The notes below the pieces were generated by a model. That model had not been told where the DNA came from and did no database searches. It saw nothing but the letters and a program-made list of their open reading frames with translations. A stretch of DNA of 64,000 nucleotides from Bacillota bacterium (GTDB taxonomy: Bacteria; Bacillota; Clostridia; Lachnospirales; Lachnospiraceae). The stretch covers positions 310,001 through 374,000 of the forward strand of contig JAEWSH010000084.1 in NCBI GenBank assembly GCA_023398375.1. The letters are read 5' to 3'. The position numbers were made by a program, and so were the translations under genes. Of the stretch, positions 25,868 to 34,770 are shown in pieces (position 1 is the stretch's first letter; the number at the start of each line of letters is the position of its first letter).

Positions 25868-28800
25868 CTAATTTAATAAGTCCTGAACATTTACATTTGG
25901 TATATACACTGGATTTGTGTACATCAAATTGCTCATATTAGATAGGTTTAAGTTCGTTCCCCTAATTGTTCCTAAGTAATCAGTGTTTCCTTTGTTATTT
26001 TCTGTGTAATCATAACATCTGAACTGCATTACATATGCATTACTGAATAGGTCACTCATACCAACATTCATTGGACATAACTTAGGGTCTAATGTTTGCA
26101 TACGTCCTGGCGTGTATTTGAAATTAATATCTAGCGTACATGACTGTCTCATTAATATGAATCTAGGTGTTGCTTCATTATACCATTTACCATCTGAAAC
26201 ATTTTGTGCATTTGTATCATTTCCTGTGTTTCTTTCCAATGCAGATGCAAGGTTTGTTATTATCATCGTTCTGTCATTTAAGTATCTTGCTTCTTCATCT
26301 GATATTGTTTTTCCATCTTGGTCTTTTGCTACTATTACCCGTCCGGCTGTATTCAACGCGGCATTTACAGAACCTTGTGCTGACGTCATCTTTATTGTAC
26401 CGTCTGTGTCTGCATAAACTCCAAAATACTCCGTTTTTACGTTTCCTTTTGTCACATCAAGGTCTGAATCCTTTGACATTTCGTCGGTTATATCTTCATC
26501 TGAATGTTCTCTTTGTGTAAAGTAATACTTCATGTCCGAACTAGATTTACTACTGCCATTTCCTAAGTTGAGGTCGGCACCCCTCTCCACTATTTGTCCA
26601 CTATCCCATGCCTTTCCGTTGTAATCTGTTCCAACATACTGTGCTACATTTAAGTTATCAAGGCTTTCTATGGACTGATTGAGTATATCTTCAAATTCTT
26701 CTTTTGCTCTACTCTCTGTACTTAGGTCTCCACCTGACGTTTTAGCATTTGCAAGTGTTCCTGTCACTAATGTGTGTATTGTCTGAACCATTACTTGTTG
26801 CGGCTGATTATCATTCGTATTATCTAAGTTGAACATTGCACCACCCGGCAGTACATATTTTCCATTCCATGCCTCTGTTCCTTGTGTTGCTCTGGCATGT
26901 GAACTGAATTGGTTTGAATTAATTGTCATATTGTTTGAGCTTGTTCTTTTCCATGCCGTCTGTGCATAATCATAAATCGGAATCGTTCTTTCATATTGTG
27001 ATAATACATATGCCTGACTAGTTTCTCCATTTACATTAGAATCATTAATAGCAAAACTATCTAAACTTGTTGCTTTGTTATACTGCATCTGTACGAATGG
27101 ATAAATCTTAACGCTACTATCTTTTGCAAGAGTTACTCCATAAACATTATCACTAAATAATCCATCTACATTATCTCCTACATCATCTCCAGTGCTTATG
27201 TTTAAATTCTTTGGTTTATTATCTGTAGAACTTTTTGTCTTTCCGCTATATGCTCTAATGGCTATTGCGAAACTACTACTTAATGTGTCATTACTTACCA
27301 TTGGCAAATCGGTTACAGGTTGTACATTTGCTGAACATCCACTCCAATGTGCTTTTGTCATGTAATCTACTGTCTTATCTTGTATCAATGCATATGCTAA
27401 CGTTTTAACATAATCTAACGTTTTTCTTGTGCCTACTGGAGTCTTACCATTTCTATTTACAAGGTTCTTAATGTCTGATTTATTGTCTGTGTATCCATAA
27501 ACATTTCCTGCGTAATTACAAAGTGTTAATTGGTCTTCCACATGTCTTGTTAATGTATATGTATATCGGCTATTGTTTAAATACTTTGGAAAACTTGTTG
27601 CTCCTGTTCTATTTCCACTAACTGCTGTGTAGAACATTTTAAAATCTGTTGTATTCGCTAATATTGAACTATCAATACTTCCATTTACCATTTTCATTGT
27701 GTACCCGGCATCATCTACATTTTCATTATTTGCTTTACATGTATGTCCCCAATGACCTGAGCTATGTGAACCATCTGCTCTTAATGAACCACTGTGCCAA
27801 TCTGAATGGTGTACATGACCTTGTCCACTTGCCTGTGCACTTGCAAATCTTAAACTGGTTGGTGATAGGTCACTGAAAGATTGTGTTATCTTTGATTGTG
27901 TTAGCTGCTTGTCACCTGTTACATTTATCGTTCTTTCTGGCAATACTAAATCACTATTATCTCTTAATCTGACTACTAATGTTGGCTTGGTATCATCTAA
28001 AGCTACTTCACTATCTGACGTGCCTGATTCAACTGCTGTTTTTCCGGATAATATTTTATCATATGAATCTGTACTGTTTACTTTTGTATTTAATATTGCC
28101 CAATTGGTTACTGTGTATGATTCTTCGGATTCAACGTATATGTTTGACGGAGCATTTGTTGTTACAAAAGTTTTGTATGGCTCATAAACCGGTTCTGTCT
28201 GTCCATCTTCTAGCTGTTTTTGATTTTCATAACATTTTATGACGTTGTATGTACCAATGTTTGCTGGGTCTACTTCCATAGCTGCTGGTTCATCTGTCTT
28301 GGTTGTGGCAATGTCTGAATTTAGGTCTATTATGTGTAACCCATACCCATGGTCACTGATATCACTCCAACTTACATATCCGGATTTTGTTGGTGCAAAA
28401 ACGTTGAACCATTTTGTCTGTAGTACCATACAGTTTTGTATTGCATTATGTGTAAATCTTCTTATCAATGGTGCTCCATTTGGTAGTTTTAATGTATTAT
28501 TATTTAACTTAGCCCATATGTATGCAGTTCCCATTAGGTAGTGTCCTTTATAGTTGTTTCCGTCTGCATCATAAACACGTGACCAGAAAATTGGTTCTAC
28601 GATTACTACGTATGCTGATTTATTTGTTTTCCATTCGTTCCATTGTGTGTCATCCATTATTGCTTTTTTTGTTATAATTGTTTCATATCTAGGTTTTGAG
28701 GATACTCCATTACTTACTTCATCTGTTAACCATTCACGAACTTCATTGCCGTTTGAAACCCAATCGTCTCCAACTAGTTTTACTGGTGATGGCATTTCAC

Positions 28801-29101
28801 TAGGAGTATCTGTATAACCTTTCCAATCAATGTTACCTAATCTTGAAGTTATTACTGTCTTGTTTACACCTGTTGGATTACTTACTAAAAGTCTTGCTGA
28901 ACCACCCAACTGTTGACCTGTGTTTTTGTTGACTGTATAAATTAGCACTCCGCACTTTCTTACCGATGGGCCGTCTTTTACTGTCTTTGTTCCACTACTT
29001 GTACCACCTTGCTCGCTACCATTGTAGTCCGCATAAACACTGCTTGATATCAACATTGATAAAGCTAAAATTAAAACTAATAACTTTTTTATTCTTTTCA
29101 T
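25868..29101 (-). CDS. Very large secreted protein, unknown family
   Basis: A 1077-residue protein with a clear Sec signal peptide (MKRIKKLLVLILALSMLISSSVYA, cleavage after SVYA). The body is Ser/Thr/Asn/Asp rich and beta-type, like large extracellular or surface proteins. A His-rich patch GHVHHSDWHSGSLRADGSHS near 430-450 may bind metal. No LPxTG motif, S-layer domain or C-terminal membrane anchor, so it is released or held by a partner, perhaps the lipoprotein gene 48 bp upstream on the same transcript. It holds seven CATAAAC copies. No phage tail or conjugation family was recognised. Confidence 0.75.
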   Translation of the reverse strand: MKRIKKLLVLILALSMLISSSVYADYNGSEQGGTSSGTKTVKDGPSVRKCGVLIYTVNKNTGQQLGGSARLLVSNPTGVNKTVITSRLGNIDWKGYTDTPSEMPSPVKLVGDDWVSNGNEVREWLTDEVSNGVSSKPRYETIITKKAIMDDTQWNEWKTNKSAYVVIVEPIFWSRVYDADGNNYKGHYLMGTAYIWAKLNNNTLKLPNGAPLIRRFTHNAIQNCMVLQTKWFNVFAPTKSGYVSWSDISDHGYGLHIIDLNSDIATTKTDEPAAMEVDPANIGTYNVIKCYENQKQLEDGQTEPVYEPYKTFVTTNAPSNIYVESEESYTVTNWAILNTKVNSTDSYDKILSGKTAVESGTSDSEVALDDTKPTLVVRLRDNSDLVLPERTINVTGDKQLTQSKITQSFSDLSPTSLRFASAQASGQGHVHHSDWHSGSLRADGSHSSGHWGHTCKANNENVDDAGYTMKMVNGSIDSSILANTTDFKMFYTAVSGNRTGATSFPKYLNNSRYTYTLTRHVEDQLTLCNYAGNVYGYTDNKSDIKNLVNRNGKTPVGTRKTLDYVKTLAYALIQDKTVDYMTKAHWSGCSANVQPVTDLPMVSNDTLSSSFAIAIRAYSGKTKSSTDNKPKNLNISTGDDVGDNVDGLFSDNVYGVTLAKDSSVKIYPFVQMQYNKATSLDSFAINDSNVNGETSQAYVLSQYERTIPIYDYAQTAWKRTSSNNMTINSNQFSSHARATQGTEAWNGKYVLPGGAMFNLDNTNDNQPQQVMVQTIHTLVTGTLANAKTSGGDLSTESRAKEEFEDILNQSIESLDNLNVAQYVGTDYNGKAWDSGQIVERGADLNLGNGSSKSSSDMKYYFTQREHSDEDITDEMSKDSDLDVTKGNVKTEYFGVYADTDGTIKMTSAQGSVNAALNTAGRVIVAKDQDGKTISDEEARYLNDRTMIITNLASALERNTGNDTNAQNVSDGKWYNEATPRFILMRQSCTLDINFKYTPGRMQTLDPKLCPMNVGMSDLFSNAYVMQFRCYDYTENNKGNTDYLGTIRGTNLNLSNMSNLMYTNPVYIPNVNVQDLLN

Positions 29102-29149
29102 TGTGCTTCTATTTCCTTTCTTAAGTATTTAATCTTTATGATTAGTTAC

Positions 29150-29506
29150 TTATTCTCCAAATAATGATGAGGCATTGTCTTTGGCGTCTTGGAACATTGA
29201 TTCTGCACTGTCTTTTGCATCATCTATCATTTGTGAAGCATCATCTGAGTCTTCATCATCTTCTAAATATGATGATACACTGTCTTCTACTTGGTCTTGT
29301 ACATTTTCTACTGCTTCTTCTGGTGAATTACTGTTTACAATACCTTTTAAGGTGTCTTCTCCTTTGTTTAATGCATAATGATATTTGCAATAACCATCTT
29401 TGTACACTTCATCGTTACATCCTGGCTCTTTACAATTTGCTCCGCATCCTACCAATGCTAATACCACTAATAATGCTACTGTTACTAATTTGATTGATTT
29501 TTTCAT
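29150..29506 (-). CDS. Small acidic lipoprotein
   Basis: A 118-residue precursor with the lipobox LVGC (Cys21 becomes lipidated). Just after it is a Cys-rich knot, CGANCKEPGCNDEVYKDGYCKYHY, a zinc-knuckle-like or disulfide motif. The rest is very acidic (EDDEDSDDASQ) and helical. Located 48 bp upstream of the large secreted protein; the two are probably co-transcribed and may act together at the cell surface (inference). Confidence 0.75.
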   Translation of the reverse strand: MKKSIKLVTVALLVVLALVGCGANCKEPGCNDEVYKDGYCKYHYALNKGEDTLKGIVNSNSPEEAVENVQDQVEDSVSSYLEDDEDSDDASQMIDDAKDSAESMFQDAKDNASSLFGE

Positions 29507-29563
29507 TTGTTTCTTTCTCCTTTTAATTTAAAAATTTAGTTTTATATTTAATTGTATTTGTTA

Positions 29564-29715
29564 CCTTTTAAATGAATAAAGACTTCTGATTAATTCTAGA
29601 AGTCTTTTTGGTGCATTTATTATTTATGAAGTTTTATGATTAATTACCATTAGTACCAAATATCATAATCTACCATACTTTCTCATAATCAAACATTTCC
29701 ATTGTTTTGTTACAA
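29564..29715 (-). repeat. Intergenic repeat R1 with terminator
   Basis: Begins CCTTTTAAATGAATAAAGACTTC and contains stem AAGACTTC/GAAGTCTT with T run, then TTATTTATGAAGTTTTATG and, further right, ATAATCTACCAT and CAAACATTTCCATTGTTT. The same blocks recur in R2 (32978-33111) and partly in R3 (33982-34040). The hairpin at 29577-29611 terminates the 115-residue gene. Confidence 0.7.
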
Positions 29716-29721
29716 TATGTA

Positions 29722-30069
29722 CTATTTAATCATCTTTCCGTCTCCCCAAAATGATAATTTCAACTTACCATTTTTAAGAGCTCTCATAAACTTGAGTTCT
29801 ATTCCACCCTCTCCAACAGATATTATCATTGTTGTGTCTATGTATCCTGGTATTCTTGGTGTTTGCATTAATTTCCATTCCTGTATTTCAATTTCTCCAA
29901 GATCATTTTCATAGTAAAATCTTGCTATTCCAACATCATACATTGTATCAAGATGTGCTTTAATTGTTCTTATTCTTTCTACTTTAACTTCTCCATTGTT
30001 TGTTAGATTGAAACTAACTTCATATAATGGATGCTCATACATATCTGTTCCTTTTACTCTTATCTTCAT
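29722..30069 (-). CDS. Hypothetical protein, 115 residues
   Basis: Not recognised. No signal peptide or membrane segment; predicted beta-rich (MKIRVKGTDMYEHPLYEVSF... TTMIISVGEGGIEL). Ribosome binding site AAAGGAAAC. Lies 30 bp downstream of the zinc-ribbon nuclease-like gene, so co-transcription is likely. It carries one CATAAAC (29785). Confidence 0.6.
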   Translation of the reverse strand: MKIRVKGTDMYEHPLYEVSFNLTNNGEVKVERIRTIKAHLDTMYDVGIARFYYENDLGEIEIQEWKLMQTPRIPGYIDTTMIISVGEGGIELKFMRALKNGKLKLSFWGDGKMIK

Positions 30070-30099
30070 TTTTTCTGTTTCCTTTTTCTATTTATTGTT

Positions 30100-31818
30100 T
30101 TAAAAATAACTATTAAATGGTCTTATTACCATTTTCTTTGCTTTCTTCTTTTTCCAACTTTCTTTATTATATTTTCTACTTTCATTTTTTCTTTTTATGT
30201 ACTCTACATTTTTAATCAGCACATTATTACCACAACTAGGACATTCTGGATTTTGAATCATTCTTATTGAATCTTTAATGTATTTTCTTCCACATCTACA
30301 ACATTTCCAGTGCACTTTTTCAAAACTGCCTAATGTCATATTTTCAAATGTATGATTAATTTTATTATTTAGTTCTGTATTCCAAACCTCTTCAAGTTCT
30401 GGAAAATTATCTTTAAGTCCTGTTCCTCTTTCTTTAATAATTGTCTCTCTTGCCCTAATAGCCTTACATTTAAAACATCTATTACCAGCTGCGTATTCAT
30501 GCATCGTTATTTCGTTACTCTCTTTACATATGTTACACTTTATCCATACTTTTCTATGCGATGAAAATGATATATTCTCTGGTTTTATTATTCCATTTCT
30601 TTCACAATCCCATAAACTTTCAAGTTCTGGAAACTTGTCTAATGCTGAGTTTCCGTCTTTTACATAACTTGTGTCGATAAATGCATTGTCTCTGATATCT
30701 ATGAAATTATGTTCTCTTTTTAAACCAAATATGTTCTCTAATATATTAACTACTTCCACTAATGCTTTATCTCTTGTTTCATAGTTACTGAAATATGGAT
30801 TGCACCATATTATATTTTGTTCAGCGTCATATTTTGCAAGTTCCAATGTTTTATCAGTTGATTCATTTACCCTTATAAAGTTAATGTTATTATCTTTACA
30901 GTAGTCTATTTTTATCTGGTCATTATTACCTGAGTTTTCAAATTTTCCACCTGTATGATATATTGCTCCATTATATTCTATATATGTATTAACTTCTGGT
31001 ATCACTATATCAAATTCAACCTTTTTGTTACATATGTCAATTCTTACGTTTGATTCTATATTTTCATAATTATCATTCATTGCATAGTATATGAATCTCT
31101 CTGGATAAGACACCCCATAGCCACCTCTAAAACAAACCGGACATAAACTATATTTACTAGTTCTGTGAATGACTGTGTCATTAAAAACATGGTCATTTTT
31201 ACATTTCCAATTTATTTCTTTTGCTGACCCAAAAGTTATTTCATCAATAAATATTCCGTTTGTATTATTTACTTCTGTATCAAATTCTTCAATTAATGTG
31301 TTTCCAAATTTACCATGGTCTTCACACCAATCTAACAATGTTGTTGAATTTTCTATTCTACATTTTGGACATGATACATATGCTGATATTCTGTTGTCAA
31401 CTTTTTCTTCGTATATATTTCCACAATCTTGGCATTTGAATTTTAAATACTTATGTGAATAACATGGCAGGCTTAATGATTGACATAAGTACGAATATTC
31501 TTTTATTTCTAAAGCATTAAATATTTCATTCTGTATTCTTTGTCCTACTTCTCCATTTAGTGTACACCATGTATCCAGTGTCATATCTGTTCTACCACAC
31601 GTTGGACATTCATTTGGAGTTCTTCTATGTCTCATATTTATAGGCGATTCAAATATTGTTCCACAAGTGCTACATTTCCATCTTAGATTATCAGCTGTCA
31701 TACTACAATTTTCAACGTCTAATCCTTCGTTTTCTCCGTCTATAAGTTCTTTCATTAACTGTTTTCCACGTTCTCCGTGTCTAGCGCACCATGTTGAAAA
31801 TTTCATTTTTTCTGACAT
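30100..31818 (-). CDS. Zinc-ribbon protein with VSR/PD-(D/E)xK-like nuclease core
   Basis: A 572-residue protein. Five CxxC...CxxC treble-clef units (three before and two after residue 245) resemble the probable zinc-ribbon domain family (DUF4379). Between them, residues 245-335 read RIDICNKKVEFDIVIPEVNTYIEYNGAIYH then KIDYCKDNNINFIRVNES. The D...E-x-N pattern and following Lys and Tyr fit a VSR-type PD-(D/E)xK endonuclease fold. It may be a DNA-targeting endonuclease or a defence protein; the ribbons would bind nucleic acid. Start ATG overlaps a CATAAAC copy (31816). Confidence 0.75.
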   Translation of the reverse strand: MSEKMKFSTWCARHGERGKQLMKELIDGENEGLDVENCSMTADNLRWKCSTCGTIFESPINMRHRRTPNECPTCGRTDMTLDTWCTLNGEVGQRIQNEIFNALEIKEYSYLCQSLSLPCYSHKYLKFKCQDCGNIYEEKVDNRISAYVSCPKCRIENSTTLLDWCEDHGKFGNTLIEEFDTEVNNTNGIFIDEITFGSAKEINWKCKNDHVFNDTVIHRTSKYSLCPVCFRGGYGVSYPERFIYYAMNDNYENIESNVRIDICNKKVEFDIVIPEVNTYIEYNGAIYHTGGKFENSGNNDQIKIDYCKDNNINFIRVNESTDKTLELAKYDAEQNIIWCNPYFSNYETRDKALVEVVNILENIFGLKREHNFIDIRDNAFIDTSYVKDGNSALDKFPELESLWDCERNGIIKPENISFSSHRKVWIKCNICKESNEITMHEYAAGNRCFKCKAIRARETIIKERGTGLKDNFPELEEVWNTELNNKINHTFENMTLGSFEKVHWKCCRCGRKYIKDSIRMIQNPECPSCGNNVLIKNVEYIKRKNESRKYNKESWKKKKAKKMVIRPFNSYF

Positions 31819-31861
31819 AAACTACTTGTCTCCTGTATTTTTACTATTCTTTTGTCTTTTA

Positions 31862-31912
31862 AAAACTACTAAAGACAGTTATTAGTAATTAAAACCTAAT
31901 AACTGTCTTTTT
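31862..31912 (-). terminator. Terminator of the 248-residue lipoprotein gene
   Basis: Stem AAAGACAGTTATTAG pairing with CTAATAACTGTCTTT and a T run on the minus strand, directly after the stop at 31931. The sequence AAAGACAGT..ACTGTCTTTTT also recurs at 33129-33172. Confidence 0.85.
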
Positions 31913-31930
31913 TATTTTAATTACTGTTAC

Positions 31931-32677
31931 TTACCAACGACCCTCTTCTTCTAGCTCGGAAATATTTTGATTGTCATATTGTTCATTATTTCCTGTAGAA
32001 TTTACAGTACTTCCATCACCTAATGTGTCTCCTGGCTTTAGGTTTGCAATACTTGAATCTCCTGTAGTTGAAGAGGCTTGTTTTTCTAAGTCTGAAGCTG
32101 TTGAACTTGAGGTATCGGCAGGGGCTGGAGTTGCGGGAGCTGTATTCTGAGTTGTTGTGGTGTTACTTTTGCTACCCTCATAAACTTCTTTTGTTTGCTC
32201 TGCCGCCTTTTGCTCGGTCTGTACTTGCTCTTTTACTTCTGCTGCTTTATCGGCTTCTGTATCTGTTTCTTCTCCTAATTTGTTTAACGCTTCATCTGCA
32301 CTTGCTAAGTCATCAAGGTATTCGATAGTCTTTTCTATTGATACTTCAATGTTATTTCCGAATCTTCTTAATTTCATGTATTTATTTTCTAAGCCTTCGG
32401 TCTCTAAACTGTACCCAGCTTTTTCAAAGTCTTTCTCGTGTGCTTTCAGTTCAGCTTCGAGTGTTATACTCGTCATTTTTTCTTCAATTTCATTCGTTGA
32501 AACTGACTCTTCTGTTGATTTTTGTTCTGCTAAGGCATCTGCGGCATTCTGCTCTTTAATTTGGTCTAACTGGGTCGGTTGCATTTCCTTGTTTTTACCA
32601 CAAGCGGTTATGCTAGAAGCTACCATTACTCCTAAACCTGTCATTGTTAAGATTCTTTTTACTTTATTATTTTCCAT
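31931..32677 (-). CDS. Lipoprotein, paralogue 1
   Basis: A 248-residue lipoprotein precursor: TGLGVMVASSITAC gives the lipobox (Cys26). The middle (KAHEKDFEKAGYSLETEGLENKYMKLRRFGNNIEVSIEKTIEYLDDLASADEALNKLGEETDT) is nearly identical to the protein at 34855-35562. The C-terminus is low complexity, rich in Thr, Pro, Ala and Ser, as in wall-spanning linkers. Function unknown. Transcribed from a consensus promoter at 32793-32821 that is duplicated along with the gene. Confidence 0.75.
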   Translation of the reverse strand: MENNKVKRILTMTGLGVMVASSITACGKNKEMQPTQLDQIKEQNAADALAEQKSTEESVSTNEIEEKMTSITLEAELKAHEKDFEKAGYSLETEGLENKYMKLRRFGNNIEVSIEKTIEYLDDLASADEALNKLGEETDTEADKAAEVKEQVQTEQKAAEQTKEVYEGSKSNTTTTQNTAPATPAPADTSSSTASDLEKQASSTTGDSSIANLKPGDTLGDGSTVNSTGNNEQYDNQNISELEEEGRW

Positions 32678-32792
32678 TTTTCTCTCCCTTTCATAAACTA
32701 TCTCTTTTTTAATTTATTTATCTATTGCATTTTATGCTTAATTTATTTATGATTTTAATTGTTCTTCTATCTTACAGTGCTACTTAATTCCC

Positions 32793-32821
32793 ATTATATT
32801 GAAATTTACTGTAAAATTCAA
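32793..32821 (-). promoter_or_regulatory. Sigma-A promoter of lipoprotein paralogue 1
   Basis: Minus strand TTGAAT - 17 bp - TATAAT, about 115 bp before the start codon. The spacer TTTACAGTAAATTTCAA differs at only a few bases from the copy at 35647-35675. Confidence 0.8.
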
Positions 32822-32977
32822 TTATTGATGATTGTTGATAATTTGGCTTCTTGGATCCTTGTGTTCCGTTGTAAATTTCTTATGTATTGACCTCTACAAT
32901 CTTTTGGTAATTCTTCCTCATTTCCCGTTCTATAAAACCACTTGTCATATACTTCCTTAAATTCTTCTTTCACTCTT

Positions 32978-33111
32978 CTTTTAAATGAATAAAGACTTCC
33001 GATTGGGTGGAGATCTTTTTGTGCTTTTATTATTTATGAAGTTTTATGTTTAGTACCCTCAATGTTATAATCTACCATCTTTTCTTATAATCAAACATTT
33101 CCATTGTTTCA
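32978..33111 (-). repeat. Intergenic repeat R2
   Basis: Copy of R1: CTTTTAAATGAATAAAGACTTCC, stem and T run, TTATTTATGAAGTTTTATG, ATAATCTACCATC and CAAACATTTCCATTGTTT in the same order. Shows that intergenic blocks of the element were duplicated. Confidence 0.7.
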
Positions 33112-33128
33112 TTCTATTATTAAATACT

Positions 33129-33172
33129 AAAGACAGTACATCAGTTTTTAATTACTGATTACTGTCTTTTTA
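33129..33172 (-). terminator. Terminator of the 61-residue gene
   Basis: Stem AAAGACAGTA..ATCAG pairing with CTGAT..TACTGTCTTT, with T run on the minus strand, directly after the stop at 33178. Confidence 0.8.
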
Positions 33173-33177
33173 TTGCC

Positions 33178-33363
33178 TCATAAACACTTAGTTTTCTTAC
33201 TGTATTTCTCAATTTTCATTCTGTTATCAGCAGTATCTAACCACCCTAAATATCTTCTATCAAAATTATCTGGTAGTTCTTCAACTGGTATTACCTTTAT
33301 TTCATTTTGATTCCTTTTTTCTGTAAACAATTTTGTTGCTAAATCAAAATCAAAATTTTCCAT
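33178..33363 (-). CDS. Small hypothetical protein, 61 residues
   Basis: Not recognised. Soluble, charged (MENFDFDLATKLFTEKRNQNEIKVIP). A strong AAAAGGAG ribosome binding site and a dedicated terminator support it as a real gene. The stop region contains CATAAAC at 33179 (the last codons read C-L-stop). Lies 14 bp downstream of the frameshifted 166-residue frame, so co-transcribed with it. Confidence 0.6.
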   Translation of the reverse strand: MENFDFDLATKLFTEKRNQNEIKVIPVEELPDNFDRRYLGWLDTADNRMKIEKYSKKTKCL

Positions 33364-33377
33364 GTGTTTTCTCCTTT

Positions 33378-33906
33378 TTATTCATGTATTGTTCTGTGAG
33401 TAATATCTGGGTCTCCAATCATTTTTATGATGTTTCTAATGTTTTCTTTTTCATAATCTTCCATTTTTGGATTAACTCTTTCAGCCGCATATCCTAAAAA
33501 CTTTATCTCAAACATATGTATTACTTCCATTATAAAATTGTAATACTGCTCATTAACTTCCTTTATATCTTCTAGGCTGTCAAGTAACTTATTATTTGCA
33601 TCTGTACCAGTACAGTTTACTAATTCTGACCACCATACCTTACCGTCTGTACCTTTCTTACGTAACCTTACTTTAAATGCTAGACGGTATAGGTCTTCTA
33701 TTGTCTCACAACTCTCATTCCATAAACTCATTACCATCATGGCATCCAGCGAAAATGCTTTGTAACTTACATTTATTGTACATAGTCTTCCGTCTATTTC
33801 TTTTCCTGCAATTGTTGAACCATAATTGTCAATATGCTCAAAACCGAAATCTCTTTTTTTTTCCTTGCTTAATTTCAAGTTGCTTTCTTATCTCTTCTCT
33901 CGTCAT
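33378..33906 (-). CDS. Hypothetical protein with A9 tract frameshift near start
   Basis: The best start is the ATG at 33906, 5-6 bp after AAAAGGAGAAA. That frame (MTREEIRKQLEIKQG) runs into an A9 tract at 33854-33862 and then meets a stop after two or three codons. The long frame (166 codons; RDFGFEHIDNYG...) is reached only if the tract is read as A8 or A11. So the gene is either broken by a one-base slip, phase-variable, or decoded by slippage. A TTG at 33878 could start the long frame alone but has no ribosome binding site. Family unknown; no membrane segment. Confidence 0.6.
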
Positions 33907-33981
33907 TATCTTTCTCCTTTTAATTACTATTTTTACTTACTATATTTTTGTGCTTTTATTTGTTATATAAAGTTTTTTATT

Positions 33982-34040
33982 CCTTTTAAATGAATAAAGA
34001 CTTCCTATTATGGAGGTCTTTTCGTGCCTTACTTTTTATG
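33982..34040 (-). repeat. Intergenic repeat R3 with terminator
   Basis: Shortest copy: CCTTTTAAATGAATAAAGACTTCC then stem GACTTCC/GGAGGTC and TTTTCGTGCCTTACTTTTTATG. Serves as terminator for the HEPN gene that stops at 34036. Confidence 0.65.
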
Positions 34041-34410
34041 CTCTTTTATTCTTCATGCAAAATGCTATTCTATTGTTTACTTCCTCTCTACATTGTTTTG
34101 ATATAGCGTTAAATATGTAACTTTGAAGATACACTTTATTTATTTTTTCATATGAATGATTTATACTGTTTCTAAAATATACTAATGATTTAATATTCAG
34201 GTATTTAAAACTTTCTTTTGTTGCATCTGTTAGTAATTTTGCAGCCTCACCTAACTGTGACATGTACATTGAACATAAATCAAATGCAAGCTTATTCTGT
34301 GCTAAGTTATTACTGTTACAATTAAAGTGATTTAAAGCTTCAATTAAATTATTTTGTTGTTTCCTGATGCTACTTAATAAGTATACGTCTCTACTTAAAC
34401 TTTTGTTCAT
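34036..34410 (-). CDS. HEPN domain toxin (HepT-like)
   Basis: A 124-residue protein in the HEPN fold. The catalytic RNase-type motif RX4HXY is present as RNSINHSY near residues 80-88, in SLVYFRNSINHSYEKIN. The start at 34410 overlaps the stop of the nucleotidyltransferase gene as ATGA and follows AAGGTGG, so antitoxin and toxin are translationally coupled. In characterised HepT/MntA pairs the nucleotidyltransferase adds AMP to the HEPN toxin near its active-site Tyr and so silences it. Confidence 0.85.
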   Translation of the reverse strand: MNKSLSRDVYLLSSIRKQQNNLIEALNHFNCNSNNLAQNKLAFDLCSMYMSQLGEAAKLLTDATKESFKYLNIKSLVYFRNSINHSYEKINKVYLQSYIFNAISKQCREEVNNRIAFCMKNKRA

Positions 34411-34751
34411 TGTTTTATCCACCTTACGTCTTTTATAATTGTTTTGTATACACTTTCTTTGTTTGGTTCTCCGCATGCTTCAATACATATTTTATCAAGT
34501 TCTTTATCTTCTTCCTTTAATAATTCTAACCATAATATGTCAGTTTCTTTTTCAAATAATGATTGAATAAATTCTCCGGCTTGTACTCTTGTGCTATCCC
34601 CGTCTATTACTATGTCTATATCACTGTTTTTTGACTGTTCATCCCTTGAATACGAACCGGCTAACCCTATTTTTAATCCGTTTAATAATTCATTATTTGA
34701 GTTACTTTTAATAATCTCTACTATTTTATCTTTACTTAATTGTTCTGACAC
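34407..34751 (-). CDS. MNT-type nucleotidyltransferase antitoxin (MntA-like)
   Basis: About 114 residues. The minimal nucleotidyltransferase motif is GLAGSYSRDEQSKNSDIDIVIDGD near 25-50: GS followed by D-x-D. The GTG at 34751 is the likely start, 7-8 bp after AAAGGAAG; the frame also opens with an ATG at 34769. Partner of the overlapping HEPN toxin. An imperfect 13-bp inverted repeat right upstream (34771-34802) may be an operator for autoregulation. Stabilisation or phage defence of the element is the usual role. Confidence 0.83.
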   Translation of the reverse strand: MSEQLSKDKIVEIIKSNSNNELLNGLKIGLAGSYSRDEQSKNSDIDIVIDGDSTRVQAGEFIQSLFEKETDILWLELLKEEDKELDKICIEACGEPNKESVYKTIIKDVRWIKQ

Positions 34752-34770
34752 TTGTTTTCTTCCTTTCATA

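Larger units (their letters stand above)
32678..33177. other. Intergenic region: promoter, repeat R2, terminator
   Basis: A gap of 500 bp. From left: CATAAAC at 32692, the promoter of the lipoprotein gene (32793-32821), a 130-bp part with no recognisable signal, repeat R2, and the terminator at 33129-33172 for the 61-residue gene. No coding frame. Confidence 0.6.

Noticed and set aside
27649..28541. Several + strand frames across the secreted protein gene
   Set aside because: All overlap the 1077-codon gene on the other strand, which has a signal peptide, ribosome binding site and terminator.
29164..29493. 109-codon + strand frame over the small lipoprotein
   Set aside because: Leu/His-rich antisense translation; the lipobox gene on the minus strand is better supported.
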